From Schistosoma mansoni (taxonomy: Eukaryota > Platyhelminthes > Trematoda > Strigeidida > Schistosomatidae): a stretch of 64,000 nucleotides of DNA. Under the pieces are notes generated by a model. That model worked only from the letters and a program-made list of their open reading frames with translations, had not been told where the DNA came from and did not search any database. Numbering within the stretch: the first letter of the stretch is position 1; every line of letters begins with the position of its first letter. Positions 1 through 12,700 of the stretch are shown one piece after another. The position numbers and the translations under genes were made by a program. Location of the stretch: the NCBI RefSeq assembly GCF_000237925.1, contig NW_017386041.1:310001-374000 (forward strand). Reading direction: 5' to 3'.

Positions 1-60
1 GTGGCGCATATTTATCTGGTGCTTCCTTGTACCAATATTTATGTGTTTAAATAAATAAAT
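1..60 (+). mobile_element. 3' end of ~520-bp retroposon (copy 1)
   Basis: The window opens inside the 3' end of a dispersed retroposon found here about twelve times. The 60 bases match the last part of the other copies, up to the AAAT-type simple-repeat tail. The rest lies left of the window. Confidence 0.8.
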
Positions 61-954
61 TGTATTATGATCATTATAATACTCCTGAAATCTTTCTTAC
101 TGAATAAAAAAATGAAGAATACTATCAGTGACGAAAGATGACTGAAATAATAATGTGATTGTATACTGACATTATTTTAATGAACAAAGACCTGGACAGG
201 GTAAACCAATTGATTGTATTATACAAAATCACACTGCATTTAAGTATGAAGATAATACATGGAACATATTATTTGAACATTTTCCCTAAATTGTCCTTTA
301 CAAGCTCCATCATCTTTTCATTCCTATTGCTACTCGGACTGTTTTAGTTTTTCTTTCTCTTCTCCCCCCATGTTTCTTCTCTGTCAGTAAGAAGCCTACT
401 TCCAATTACCGATATATATTACTTATATCTGTCCGTATAAGTAGCACACACCACAGTACATGATATAAACCGAATATTAACACTTATGAATGTTATCATA
501 TTGAATAGTAGAAAAAATTAACAAAGCTAATGTATCCATACAGGATTATCGCTAAGTATACACAACATACATGTTTTATTGTTTATCACTAATAGTTTTT
601 AAGCTGATCTAGACTAATTTAAAGAAGATACGGTAGCGGGAAACATATGCCAAATTTTTAATAGTTCAAATCATTACACTCCAAATACTCAATGATCATA
701 TACATATCAGCTAAATTTGAAGTTACAATGAAATATAATTCTTATCATATATGTTATATCCTAGTGAAGACATAAGTACGGGTAACTCCCAGGACCTATT
801 AATGGATGATCATTCTATAAATATTCTTATTGTTTAACTATTGAGTAACTAGATTGTGTACATCTATATTCATTTTATTATAAGCTTCATTTTGACCTAT
901 AGATTATTATTATACGATTTACTGTCCCTAAATTGTATTCAGTTTATTGATTAG
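61..954. other. AT-rich non-coding stretch
   Basis: No exon-like open frame, tRNA-like box pair or recognisable repeat was seen here. If the TCF/LEF exon at 6239-6364 has downstream exons to the left, this would be intron sequence. Confidence 0.5.
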
Positions 955-1245
955 TGTCTCCCACGTTCACAGCCACATTTGGCTTGATCTTATACAAATA
1001 TTATTTTCTATTTTATGGTGTGATGTGGTCTGTCTGTCTGGTGTATTAATGATTCGCTTAGCAGAAGCTGTAATTGGTGTTCTGGACTCAATTGGAAGGG
1101 CTAGGCGGACAAGGGACCAATAAGAGCGCTAGACTGCTCATACTGGTCGAACGTCATTGTTTTGGCACAGTACTAAGATCGTATAAGTCGTACTTCGATT
1201 GGTGGATAAATCACGTGATAAAAAGCCGGACATAAAATCATAACA
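955..1245 (+). repeat. Unclassified ~300-bp repeat, copy A
   Basis: This stretch aligns along its length, with many substitutions and small gaps, to 63345-63660 at the other end of the window. Shared blocks include the motifs tttatggtgtga, ctaggcg and cgtgataa in the same order. No coding frame or Pol III promoter was seen. It could be an LTR or a non-autonomous element; the copies are too diverged to fix the ends by eye. Confidence 0.5.
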
Positions 1246-2145
1246 ATGTAAATGAACTAAAATAATGACTCATTATGAATAGGATAAAACTTTGGAAAAG
1301 TACATTATTCCAAATGATTACATTCTTCAATAGTGTAGAAGAAGATATTCAACATATTAAGATATTTAAACACTATATGAACGATGGAAACAAATAAGAT
1401 TTATACCATGTTAAACAAAGTGAAACAATCTACATCATGGTGATCAACTATTAATTTTAAAGAAACCTTTCAGATTATACTGTGGAAAATGATTTGATAA
1501 GTGAACGAAATGAGTGGACAGAATCCTAAATGATACATAAAATGTAATAATATAGTATAACCGAGTGATAACTGATCATAAGATCCGACTATTGTCCTTC
1601 AAACTTTAGAGTTTCATTTTTGTCTACTAAATTAGATTGTTTCTTTTCATCCAAGATTAATATGATGAACTGTAATGAGTGAATTAACAAAACTTTATCC
1701 CGACATAATCAATAACACTCATCACTGATATCATACAAGCTTTATTTAGTACCCAGTTAGATAAAGAACATAAAACTGAATATTTAATCGGATAATAAAA
1801 AGAAGATCACTTCATGAGATTCATACCGAGTGACTAGAACTTTGACCAAGCTAAAAGGTATACATTACGCACACATGCTCTTTATAGAGAAGTTAGTAAT
1901 TTGCATTTATTTTTGACAATTATAACTATTTCTGTCACATGCAACGGCAAAAAAAACAAGCGAGAATAATTACTGGACAATATGATAAAGATCGGACATT
2001 TGTATGTATTTATCAAGATTTAGAATACTTCAGCTAACTTATTAACAAGATATATCGTAATGGAACCTAACGAAAATTCCCTTCTAAGCAAATTCTTAAT
2101 TAGAATTCAATATAAAAAACGAACTGTCTATAGCTACATATAACG

Positions 2146-2563
2146 TGGCACAAATCCATGAAGTCACTGATAAGTGGACTGAGTCATGTTGGTAGGTGTA
2201 GACTACCTGGTAGGATTCGCGAGATGATAGCAATCGATGGTTAGAGACCTCGAATGACATGGCTCAAAATCGTTTACAATGGAGAAGGTGCATCCACTCT
2301 TTGTGTTCTGTCAAATTCTAATCTTTTGAATTCTTCATGTCTCTATCATTTTTCTCTTTTCTCAAATTTATTTCATTGGATTACACTCCTTGAATAACAT
2401 CTTCAAACCCTAATCTTTCACATAATGCTTATACTTTTACTACTTCTGCCACTATGGGATTTGAATGGACAACTGCATCTCTGTGTAAATGTGGTATGGC
2501 AACTCGAACTGATGTACGTACGTACGTACGAAGTTCTACGTTGTGACTGACTGACTGACATAT
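2146..2563 (+). mobile_element. RTE-clade LINE, 3'-end fragment
   Basis: A 5'-truncated piece carrying the last codons and 3' UTR of the LINE family seen in full on the opposite strand at 7480-10800. It ends with the family's (ACGT)n block followed by gttctacgttgtgactgac. The coding part is broken, so this is a dead copy. Confidence 0.75.
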
Positions 2564-3417
2564 AACTAAGAATTAAACTTCAAGTGTGTGTTATTCTGGC
2601 AGAAGTAATTAGACTCTTTTGTTAAATATATATCCATATGCATTGTATACTGATAGCTTTACCTAAAATATAAAACTATAAGACAGAATAACCTAAAAAT
2701 TTAGCTCTATGATGTTGTATCGTTTACGGCTTCATGGTCGACTGGTCAAAAATCTATTTCTGTGACTATTACTTGTAATATCTGATGTTTTAATAATTCG
2801 TAAGCGAAAATGAGCATATTGCATATGGTTTAAAAGTTTTAAATGAGTGACTGTGTCATTTAATTCGGTAATCAATTCCCTTTTATTATTTACAAGCCGA
2901 TATTTAGAAATGTACAAAATTACAACTAATATCATTCCAAAGTAGGATAGTTGAAATCAGCTTTACTTCTTAGTGTTCGCTTTCTAGAGACGTACGTTTT
3001 CCAAATAGCTTGTCTGTTAAGCATATACTAAGTCGGTCATCCGTAGGCAAAGTAGAACGTAGCATATATGTGCTTCCGCCTAAAATGTTATACGAGATGA
3101 ACTTATCAAAGTGAATACCCGAGTAGTATAAGTAGTACTAGTGATGGTATCTGTGATAGTAAGAAAGATCAGGCACAGAGAATATAATACGAGAAGTAAG
3201 TAAAAATTATAAAACTTTAAAACTCAGATCCTAAAAGAAGACATGAACTGAATGCATCTGCCCATTAGTGATCAACTCAAAACCTTGTCATTCAACATCT
3301 ACAGCCATTTGTTACAACAAACCCTAAAACATCTACCAGGGACTCCGGACCTACTAATATGACTTACACCAACAGACAATGATGATCACATAGACTGACG
3401 TCATGTTTTCTTTAGGC
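2564..3417. other. Non-coding stretch
   Basis: AT-rich sequence without an exon-like frame that I can support or a repeat shared with the rest of the window. Confidence 0.4.
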
Positions 3418-3944
3418 CGCCCCCAAATACCCTGGTACGGTCGAGAGTGGGGAGAACCCACTCTCTCTCGAAATGCTCTCATATGGCCACGCATATATAG
3501 CCCCTGCCAGGGAAGTCCTACTCACTGACTTCTCGTGACATTACTGTTGTTTTCCAAATTGAAAGAACGAAAAGCGAGTGTCCGACGCTTTAACCGGGTA
3601 GGTGGACACGAAAAGTCCATCTAGGGGAGTTGGAAAACCCTCATTCCAAACCAATGGTGCACATGGACTCCAGTATCCTGAGGTAAGAAATGGAGTATGA
3701 ATCAATCGTTGGTCACCGGCTACCATGAGACTGCATCTCCTCACGATGCTCTACTGCCTTGTGGATCAGACCTATAGGTCAAAGGCTCTGGGTGTGGTCC
3801 CCTAAGAAAACCACCTGCTTCAATCTGGGCACCTGAACAGTATCACAGCCCTCACACAAATCAAATGAGATTTGTGTGGCGCATATGTATCTGGTGCTTC
3901 CTTGTACCAATATTTATGTGTTTGAATAAATAAATGAAATAAAT
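3418..3944 (+). mobile_element. ~520-bp retroposon (copy 2)
   Basis: A near full-length copy. It begins with the family's start (cccccaaataccctggtacg) and ends in an AAAT-type tail. Both strands carry short open frames shared with other copies; I do not regard them as genes. No clear target-site duplication could be read at this copy. Confidence 0.85.
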
Positions 3945-4196
3945 GGTAGCATAAGGTGAATAAATAACTGAATGGGTTACTTAGAGAAATACATACCCCT
4001 GACAAACGAGTCGTCAACATGAAAGTTGGAGACCCGGAATGCAACAACGAGAATGCCTAGGTAGGTAGTTGTCTTGGAATTATTTTATTTACAACAAAGA
4101 AAAAGTTTAACAAGCTAACAAAAATAGTCAAAAGGAATCTACATTAGGTCTAAATAAAGGAATCCTGTAAGGCAATAAACATCATTTAGATCACTA

Positions 4197-4710
4197 AATG
4201 CCCCGGTAAGGCTAAGAGTGAGGACAGTCAGCTCTATCTTGAAATGCTCTCATATGACCATGCGTATAAAGCCACCAACAGGGAAATCCTACTCACTGCC
4301 TACTCGTGGCATTAGTGTTGTCTACCAAATTGAGAGGATGAAAAGCGAATGTCCGTCGCCTTAACCGGGTTGATGGATATAGAGGATCCACCTAAAGGAG
4401 TTGGAAAACCCTGATCCAAGACCAATAGCATATATGGGTTCCAACATCCTAAGAAAATGAATGGTGTGTGGACCCATTGTTGGTCACCGGTTACCATGGG
4501 ACTGTTTCTCCTAAAGTTGCTCTGCTCCCTTGTGGATCAGACCTTTAGGTCAAAGGTTCGAGAAGTGGCCCCCTATGAAAACCACCTGCTTAGGTTTGGG
4601 TACACGGGTAGTGTTTAATCCCTCACACAAATCGAATCATTTATGTGACGCATATATACTTGGTGACTCTGTACCAATCTTTACATGTTTAAATAATATT
4701 ATAATAATAA
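4197..4710 (+). mobile_element. ~520-bp retroposon (copy 3, diverged)
   Basis: A more diverged copy of the same family 250 bp downstream of copy 2 and in the same orientation. The order of blocks is kept and it ends in an A/T-rich tail. Its divergence suggests an older insertion than copies 2, 4, 5 and 8. Confidence 0.8.
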
Positions 4711-6238
4711 CACTTCTGAAGAAAAACGTTTGAGAAGTTCGCGAAACCTTTTTAGAATACATTGATAAAACCTTATTAATTAGGCAAAATCTAGAAACAA
4801 AATCCAGGCTCTTGGCACCAACATCGATTTGATATTACATCAATATACGATAAGTGCGTGAAAGACCGCGAACAGCAAATTATCGACACAAATCACTTTT
4901 GAAGCATGAATCAAGTCCATCCTGTCTGATCTAGTGTTCACAGGAATTTATCAGTAAAACTACTAAACACTGATGCAATACTCTGCAGTCTACAGTATCT
5001 GAACAATTGGAAACAGTTGCCAAAATACATTGAACTCGTGTTTATTCATTATTACTCATACATAATAGTGTGTATGAGGAAATTAGAAAAACAATTTTAT
5101 TTTCGGTTCTTCTCACACTCCCCTTCTCCGATCAGAACATGAGGTTAGATAATATAAACAGTGAGCAACTACTGCAAATAAAACTGGTTTGCGGATTCTC
5201 ACTAATTTTTATAAACCAGTCCATCATAGAATCAAATCTTAGGACACAAATATCTAGAGATGCAAGTTGGGAAAGCGTTGACCTTTTACGGTAAATATAC
5301 AGATGACCTAACTAGTATATGATTAGATTTTTCAAAATGTACTGTAATAATATGTCAAATAGTTTTGATAAAATTCGTTTTTTTGATGTATTATCTAAAA
5401 TTACCAAAGGGAGAAACAGTTTTAAGCGACATCAAGAGTTTGGTTTCACGGTAAGACTAAATATTTGCAAAACATCGGAATGGATTTAGTCAACCATAGA
5501 CGATGCTGAACCTGATCTTAGTCTGGCCTATTGAAATCGCTGAAGTGTTAAACTGTTCAGAAGAAAGAACATCATTAACTAACTAGTCTCATGACTTATT
5601 ATAAGCCAAACTTATTGAAACAGAAAGGGAATTATGGTAAGACAAGCGACACAAGTAGGTTGATGGCTTGAAGTTGTGGCATGTATTATGTATTTACATA
5701 ATTCAACCTCAATCTTGGAGATTTTTGGACAATATCGTTCATTTATTCTTTGGAAACATAAAACACAAGACTGACAGGAGACAATTGCTACCAGATGGTC
5801 AAGAAACCAATTATATATACAATAACTCATCAGAAAAAATTACGATGAATTTTTCCGCGATTTTGATGAGAATTCAATTAGTTATCGATAATATCCTTAC
5901 AAATAAAGTTTGGGAGCAGGGTATTTGAGAAAGGATCCACAAAACATTTGAGTTCTAAAGTAAAGACAACGAAGCTGAACTATAAAGTACAAACTACTCA
6001 GTGATATATAGTTGACGGCCTTATGTTAATTCTACATTTTTAGCCTAGCAGGTTTTACTAGAAGACTGAAATATATGGCATCATGGGGCAAACAGAAACG
6101 CATTACGCTTATGAAAAACTTCTTGAAAACCAACATAACTAGTGAAGTACAACACAATAATGAGGTTTATTACTAATCATATCACTTCAGTTGCAACGTA
6201 AAAGAGGTAGAAGTATATCAAGGCGTTATAGTACATAC
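4711..6238. other. Non-coding stretch left of the TCF/LEF exon
   Basis: It lies downstream of the TCF/LEF exon donor on the minus strand, so it would be intron. Short open frames at 5070-5294 and 5612-5928 show no recognisable domain and have no matching splice sites that I could see. No second TCF/LEF exon was recognised. Confidence 0.45.
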
Positions 6239-6364
6239 CTGACCTTCACCCTCAATCACCAGACCCACTTTATCTTCAGTTAAGTTTTCCGATGACTTTT
6301 TCTGCTCATCTTCCTCACCTTCGTCTTTATAAACCTTAACCTCATCGGTACATGCAACTTCCAT
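6239..6364 (-). CDS. TCF/LEF transcription factor, N-terminal beta-catenin-binding exon (partial gene)
   Basis: TCF/LEF proteins are nuclear HMG-box factors that recruit beta-catenin to Wnt target genes through an acidic N-terminal peptide. Seen here: a 42-codon exon starting at the first ATG of its open frame and ending at a GTATGT donor in phase 0. Residues 6-17 read TDEVKVYKDEGE, followed by an acidic, Lys/Ser-rich stretch with KSSEN and a DKV segment. This follows the conserved N-terminus of vertebrate TCF7L2 (NDELISFKDEGE, then KSSEN), including the acidic residues known to contact the beta-catenin groove. The HMG box and other exons were not found in the 6.2 kb to the left, so the gene probably continues outside the window. 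The assignment rests on one short exon; an unrelated acidic peptide is the alternative. The gene is transcribed away from the syntaxin gene. Confidence 0.68.
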
Positions 6365-6718
6365 AAGTACCGAATGCACAGAAAGCGACCTTAGCCTCCT
6401 CCACTGTACCGCCACCTTGAGAACAAGGTGAAAAAAACGTATATGGATTTTATTGAAAAAAAATGTAATAACATTATCCTACCCACAATACTGATATAAA
6501 TCATTTATTATAAGATAATATACAGTTTCGGTGTTTTGTGCTATTGCTTGAGGCGGTTGATTCAAGTCTGGACGACCTATATAAATCCAACGTAAGCTGA
6601 TTTGTTTGTATAATGTAGCCTCTTAACTACTTTTTTTAGTTTAAATTGGATTCCATTGTTAAGGAAACCGACCTGATAATTGCCAGCTATATACCTAGAA
6701 GTAAGCTGGTGCCTCAAA
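6365..6718. promoter_or_regulatory. Shared intergenic/5' region between TCF/LEF and syntaxin
   Basis: Only 354 bp separate the start codons of two divergently transcribed genes, so this stretch must hold both 5' UTRs and promoters unless either gene has an upstream non-coding exon. It is AT-rich with no clear TATA-type element I would defend. Trans-splicing, known in schistosomes, could place mature 5' ends close to either ATG. Role inferred from position only. Confidence 0.5.
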
Positions 6719-9700
6719 ATGGATGCATCTAATGTTATTGCTGAATTAACTGCCACTGAACAGAGGATTATCAAAATTAAATCAGATATAGATCAATTCG
6801 ATGAACTTCTTAAAAGTGTGACTAGTGGATATGGTGACAAAGAGAGTCTTAATGAAAAATATCATAACCTAATACTCTCAACCAAGGATTTGTCGTCTCA
6901 CCTGGCAGTTATTCAAAAGTAATTAAATTTTTATTATACTTATCACATTTACCAAGACCTAAATGAAATTTTAGTGCTCAGTAACCTAAGTAAATTCTGC
7001 GGATGCCCACTCACCAACTGCCTTGTTGTGCATGTAGGTTACAAGGAAGAGGGGGGTAGACGAAGAAAGACGGAATCAATCCGTGAAGATACTGACTATT
7101 GGATTGAGCCATATAAATAGTTTTAGGCTACTTGGTTAGCGTCCGCGTAATTGCCGTAACCAATGGTTAGAAACTTTAGATGACATGGCTCAGAATCGTT
7201 CATAGTGGCATAGGTGTATTCACATTTTGCCTTCCCTTAGACTATAGGCTTCCAAATTTCTCTTCAGTAAATTAATATTACTGTTACGAGAATTTTTATT
7301 ATTTTATATTTTCTCGAATCGTCTCTCGAATGCCCAATCTTTTCTATTAACGCTCAGTCAGTCACAACGTAGAACGGGACATTTATATTTAGTAATCTAG
7401 TTACTTTATAAATATTGAGAAAGGATGCATATAATAATAGCTTGATAAACAGTTTGAACAGTTCCAATTTTTACTATATTCAGTCAGTCACAACGTAGAA
7501 CTTCGTACGTACGTACGTACATCAGTTCGAGTTGCCATACCACATTAACACAGAGATCCAGTTGTCGATTCAAATCCCATAGTGGTAGAAGTAGTAAGAG
7601 TATAAACAGTAATCGGAAAGATTAGGGTTCAAAGATGTTATTAAAGGAGTATAATCCAGTGAAATAAATTTGGAAAGAGAAAAAAGATAGAGACATGAAA
7701 AATTCAGAAGATTAGAATCTGGTAGAACACAAAGAGTGGATGCACCTTTGCCATTGTGAACGACTTTGAGCCATATCATACAAGGTCTCTAACCATCGAT
7801 TGCTATCATCTCGCGGATCTCAACCAGGTAGTCTACACCTACCAGCATGGCTCAGTCCAATTGTCAATGACTTCATGGATTTGTGCCACGTTTTGGTCTG
7901 GCCACCCCTAGCTTTCTTCCAACCTACTCCTACACCATAAAACATTGCACGTCGGGGCAGTCGGTGGTTAGGCATACGTAACACGTGTCCCAGACACCTT
8001 AACTGATGAATTTTCACTGCTTCATCAATCGATTTGCCATCTTTACTTAGTACCCCTTTCCTAACAATTGCATTACTTACTCGGTGATCCCAGGATATAC
8101 TAGCAATGCTTGGAAAACACCTATGATCGAATACTAGTAGCCTACGAATATTCTCTTATCGGCCATGTTTCACTGCCATAAAGTAGGACGGAACGAATTG
8201 CTTCGCAGTAAACCCGTAGACGGATATCCCGCCTACGCCATAAATGACGCAAGTTGGTGAAAGCTAGACGAGCCTTCTGTATCCGTGCTGAGATTTCGTC
8301 ACACACCAGACCACAAGGGCTGATGAGACTCCTAAGATAAGTGAAGCGGTCAACACACTCAACTACTTCACTCCCTATCATTAGTTCAGGTGCCGATGCA
8401 ACCCAATCCTGAAGTAACATTTTGCATTTCGAGGGGGAGACTCGCATCCCGAATATGCGTGCATTGCTGCTTAGAGTGGTCGGAAGACTCTGCATTTTGT
8501 CAGCGTCTTCATCAAATAGAACTATGTCATCGGCGTATTCTAAGTCAGCAGGTGAGTCTCCCGGTAAATGTTCAACTGCTGGAAATTTAGGTGAGAAAAG
8601 TGTTATCTCTAAAAGCACGTCAACGGCAAAGTTAAACAAGAATAGTGAAAGTGGACAGCCCTGACGAACACCACCTGAGGTAATCAATTCTGATGACAGT
8701 TCGCTATATGCTCTAACTCAACTAGTTGTGTTCGATTAGAGAGCCTTTATAAGGTTAATGTACTGCTTTGGTACTCCTTTCAGTGACAAACACTACCATA
8801 GAACCTCACAATCAATGGAGTCAAATACCGCCTTAAGGTCGATGAATACTACGATTGTGGGACGTCTAAATGTGTATCTATGTTCTAAAACCTGACGTAG
8901 AGTGAATATCTGGTCTATACAACCACGTCCAGGCCGGAAACCAGCTTGATTTTCTGTAGTCTGCTCTTCACGAACTTTGGTTCGGCGTCGAAGTATTATT
9001 GAAGCTAATATTTTAGACACTATATTAGTCAAACTGATTCCTCTGTGATTGTCACAAGAGGACTTTTGCCCTTTTTTATAGACTGGCACAATCAGTGATT
9101 GAGACCAGTCAGATGAAATTACGTCCAGTTCCCGAATTCTACGTAAGACCTCAATCTCACTGCTAATACTGGACCGCCATCCTTTAAACTCTCAGGGGTA
9201 AACCTGTCACGGCCTGCTGATATCCCTCGCTTTAGATTTCCTATAGCTTTTTCAACCTCGTAAAGAGTTGGAAGACTTACATTAACTTGCCGTTCAGGTC
9301 GACTGGGGATCGTGGAAAACCGAAGTGTGGCTAAAGTCCAGTTGGACTGATCCCTAAAGTGTTCTGCCCATCGATCAAATCTCCTGGATTGAGAATGAAT
9401 GATATGTCCATCTTTTTCCGAGATAGTTTCGCTGACAGTTGGGCTCCTAATACCGGTTTCTTTAATAAGTCTGAACAGTTGTCTGCTGTTGCCTATTGCC
9501 GCTGCCTTTTCCATCTCTCTTGCTTTCGCTACCCACCACTGTTCGCGATAATTTCGTAGGTTTCTTATTAGCCTACGCTTAAGTTGACTCAGTTATTCGT
9601 TATGTTCAGAGCCAGATGGGATGAGTTTTCGAGCATCTATCAGTGCGGTAGATGCTGCTGCTGAGATCCATTGTTTCTCCCTAACCTTATGGTTTACCGC

Positions 9701-12700
9701 ACTAACAGTTATCACTGCTGTTTCCACAGCTTTTCGGATGTCATTCCACGCTGCCTCGGGGTGGGCACAACTTACATGGATGCCTAACTGCTTTTCTAGT
9801 TGTTTCTGAAATATATTCTTAGCTTGCCTATCACTAAGTAGAACCCAAAGAGGTTTCCTTGCAGTGTCTTTCCTACGTCCAGTAAGACGCAGACAGATAC
9901 GTGCTCGCACTAGAGCATGATCTGAGTCTAAACATGTGCTCCAGAATGAGCGACAGTCTTCTATCGAGCCCTTCCATCGGTGGCTGATAGCGATGTTATC
10001 CAATTGAGTCCAGCGTTGGGACGAATTTGGTGGTCGCCATGTCAAAAGATGTTTTTCATTGTTCTTAAGGTTAGTATTTGCTAGAAACAGGCGGTTATCT
10101 GAACATAGCTACTACAGACAGTCGCCATTATCCGTTCTTTTAGCCACCACACCATAAGATCTACTCAGGTGTCTTTCGCTTAGTTTACCTACTTGAGCAT
10201 TAAAGTCACCTGTCATTATTACTACATCAGAGCGTCTAGATTTTCGGAAAAGGTCGGAAAGCTTTCTGTAAAACTCATCTTTTACATCTGAGCTGCAGTC
10301 AGTGGGAGGGTAGGCAGAGACAATGAATGTCCCTATCTTTCCGAGTCCTTACTGTTCCGTCTAGTCGGACAGCGCACATACGACTGTCTACTGGGATCCA
10401 GTCTAAAAGAGATTGTTCTGCCCTAGGACTCAATGCTATACCTACGCCAGCGAGGCCACGGGAAGCAGCGTCAGGGTTTCCAGATACACGAAGTGTGGAT
10501 CGAGTTGGTTCTTTATTATGACATGGTGGGGTCAAATGAATGACGCTACTCGGATCTTGTATGCACGTTTCGGGGACGCAGCACACATCAATGGTGTAAG
10601 ATTCTAGAGTCCTAGCTAAGGAAGCCTGTTGTCCTATTTGGCGTAATGGTCGGGCGTTAAAAGTTCCTACATGTGGTTTAGAGCGTGGTTTCAGGAGACC
10701 AGAAATAACGTTCCGCGTATTCAAGTCGTTTGCGATACTGTTACCACCTCTACTGCTGTAGGATTAGGTAGGTAGTTGTTAGTTAGGTAGTTAGTTGTAA
10801 GCCGGTATTATTGATGATAGAGCTTCCAGTAATATAATCTTTCCGTTTCTTAGGCTAAAAATATACCAACCTTTTTATTTAGCCTAGTTTAAAGTATTAC
10901 TTTCAACGGTTCATTCCATTTTATTTGATCTGTTTATAGAGTGATTCAAGTTGGATCACATATTCCCGACCTACGTGCACGAGCTCGTACTCTTAACACT
11001 CAAGCCATAAATCAATTAGGGCGCTTGCGGAAACTAGGCGGCGTTGTTCAACAGCATGTTCGTAATGAGAAAAATGCATACTCAGTCAATTGTCAAGAAC
11101 GGTACCCTTCACTTGGTATTTTCTCAATTGATCGTAAGTTATCTCAAATATACTTTTCTTTAATGCATATGTATCCTTTATATGTAATAAATAAGTCGTC
11201 GATTTAGGGACCTCATGATTTGAAACAATTGGTAGTATCGATTGTTATTTCTGTATATTGTATCTCTATGATGTTAGTGTCTCTTATTATCCTATTCCTT
11301 TAAATCATTTTGCTGCTAACTTTCTTATTACTCTTAAAATAGTTCCATTACTTCCCGTAGGTTTCCTTCCATCACTTGAACCATGCCTAAGAAGCTCGTA
11401 TCAATCGAAACCGTTTAGTGTTTTAGTCAACGGTTATATGTTTTTGTATTCGATTGTAGATTTCGTCATTCTAATCCTACTCCTAAATTTCTCTATTTAC
11501 CATAGGACATAAAATCAAGAAAATGACATTCTTATGGAAATTATTACATGGTACATATATAACACCATGCTCTCAGGCAGGAGACAATTCTTTTAGGAAA
11601 CTGTCTAGATTATTTCAGAAGGCATTGGAGTCTGTGAGTGTGTTTGTACCCGTCCCCACTGATTACATTTCAAATGAGGCATGGGTTTTCTGGTCTTCAA
11701 AGATCTAAACGCCTAGGCATTGGAAAAATAGATGATGAGTCTTGAGCGAAGGTATGGAAGAATGTTTAGGATACATTTCTCTAAACAAAAAGTGTTTCAG
11801 AATTGGTTTTCACCAGCTACCTGTTCGACTATAGGTAGCAGTGTAAATGAATTTTTCGTTTACTTCTCTTATTTCGAATATCTCATCAGTTCTGGTTGGC
11901 TTTTGTCTGATAAAATCTTGGGACAGATTCGAAAATTTCCCTCGGTACATGGCAACTCCTGGTGTGGAAGGGATGTCCGTCTCCCAGTTGGTTGGAGGAT
12001 ATAATTAACACTAATCCTCTTTGCATTCATTGTATAGATGGGAAGCGCACTAGGAATTTTGATGACATGTATAAGCTCCAAGTGTCCGATCATAGCTTCT
12101 AAACCCAGGTTGAAAAATCTTTTTCATGATCCGTTTTTGCTATTTTTAGAACCTTCAGAGCAGAAACAGGTTTCTTTAGAATCAAAGGCAGATATACAAA
12201 GAGCACATGAAATGGAACAGTTGGAATCTGATATAGTTCAAGTAAACGAACTTTTTACAACGCTTGCTACATACATTCACGATCAAGGAACGTTAGTTGA
12301 TTCCATTGGAGATAATATAGAAGTAGCCTATGAGCAGGTAGGTTTTTTCTGCAATTTATGCTCATGAAGTCTTTACTTTTACTTGGTCCACGATGAAAAT
12401 AGATACACACACTGTTTAAAACCTATTATGAACGTTATTCAGATCTCATAGTGCTGAGTTAGTCAGTTTATATGTGAAACTGCAGACCTATCACTGACTC
12501 ACGAAGTTATCCTCCATCGCCTTCAGTTTTCCAGAGAACTGTGATATTCCAGCTTGAGGTTTAATAGATGACTACGGTTAGTAGTTCAAAAATTAATATA
12601 GTATGGTTCTAAATCGGTCTCCAACCCGTATCCACCTATAGTCCGAGAACTCTTAGGAATTTTCCTGCCTAACATAAGCGGTATTGGGATAGGTTTTTGC

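Noticed and set aside
5070-5928. Open frames as further TCF/LEF exons
   Set aside because: No HMG-box or TCF motif on the minus strand; the frames show no matching splice phases.
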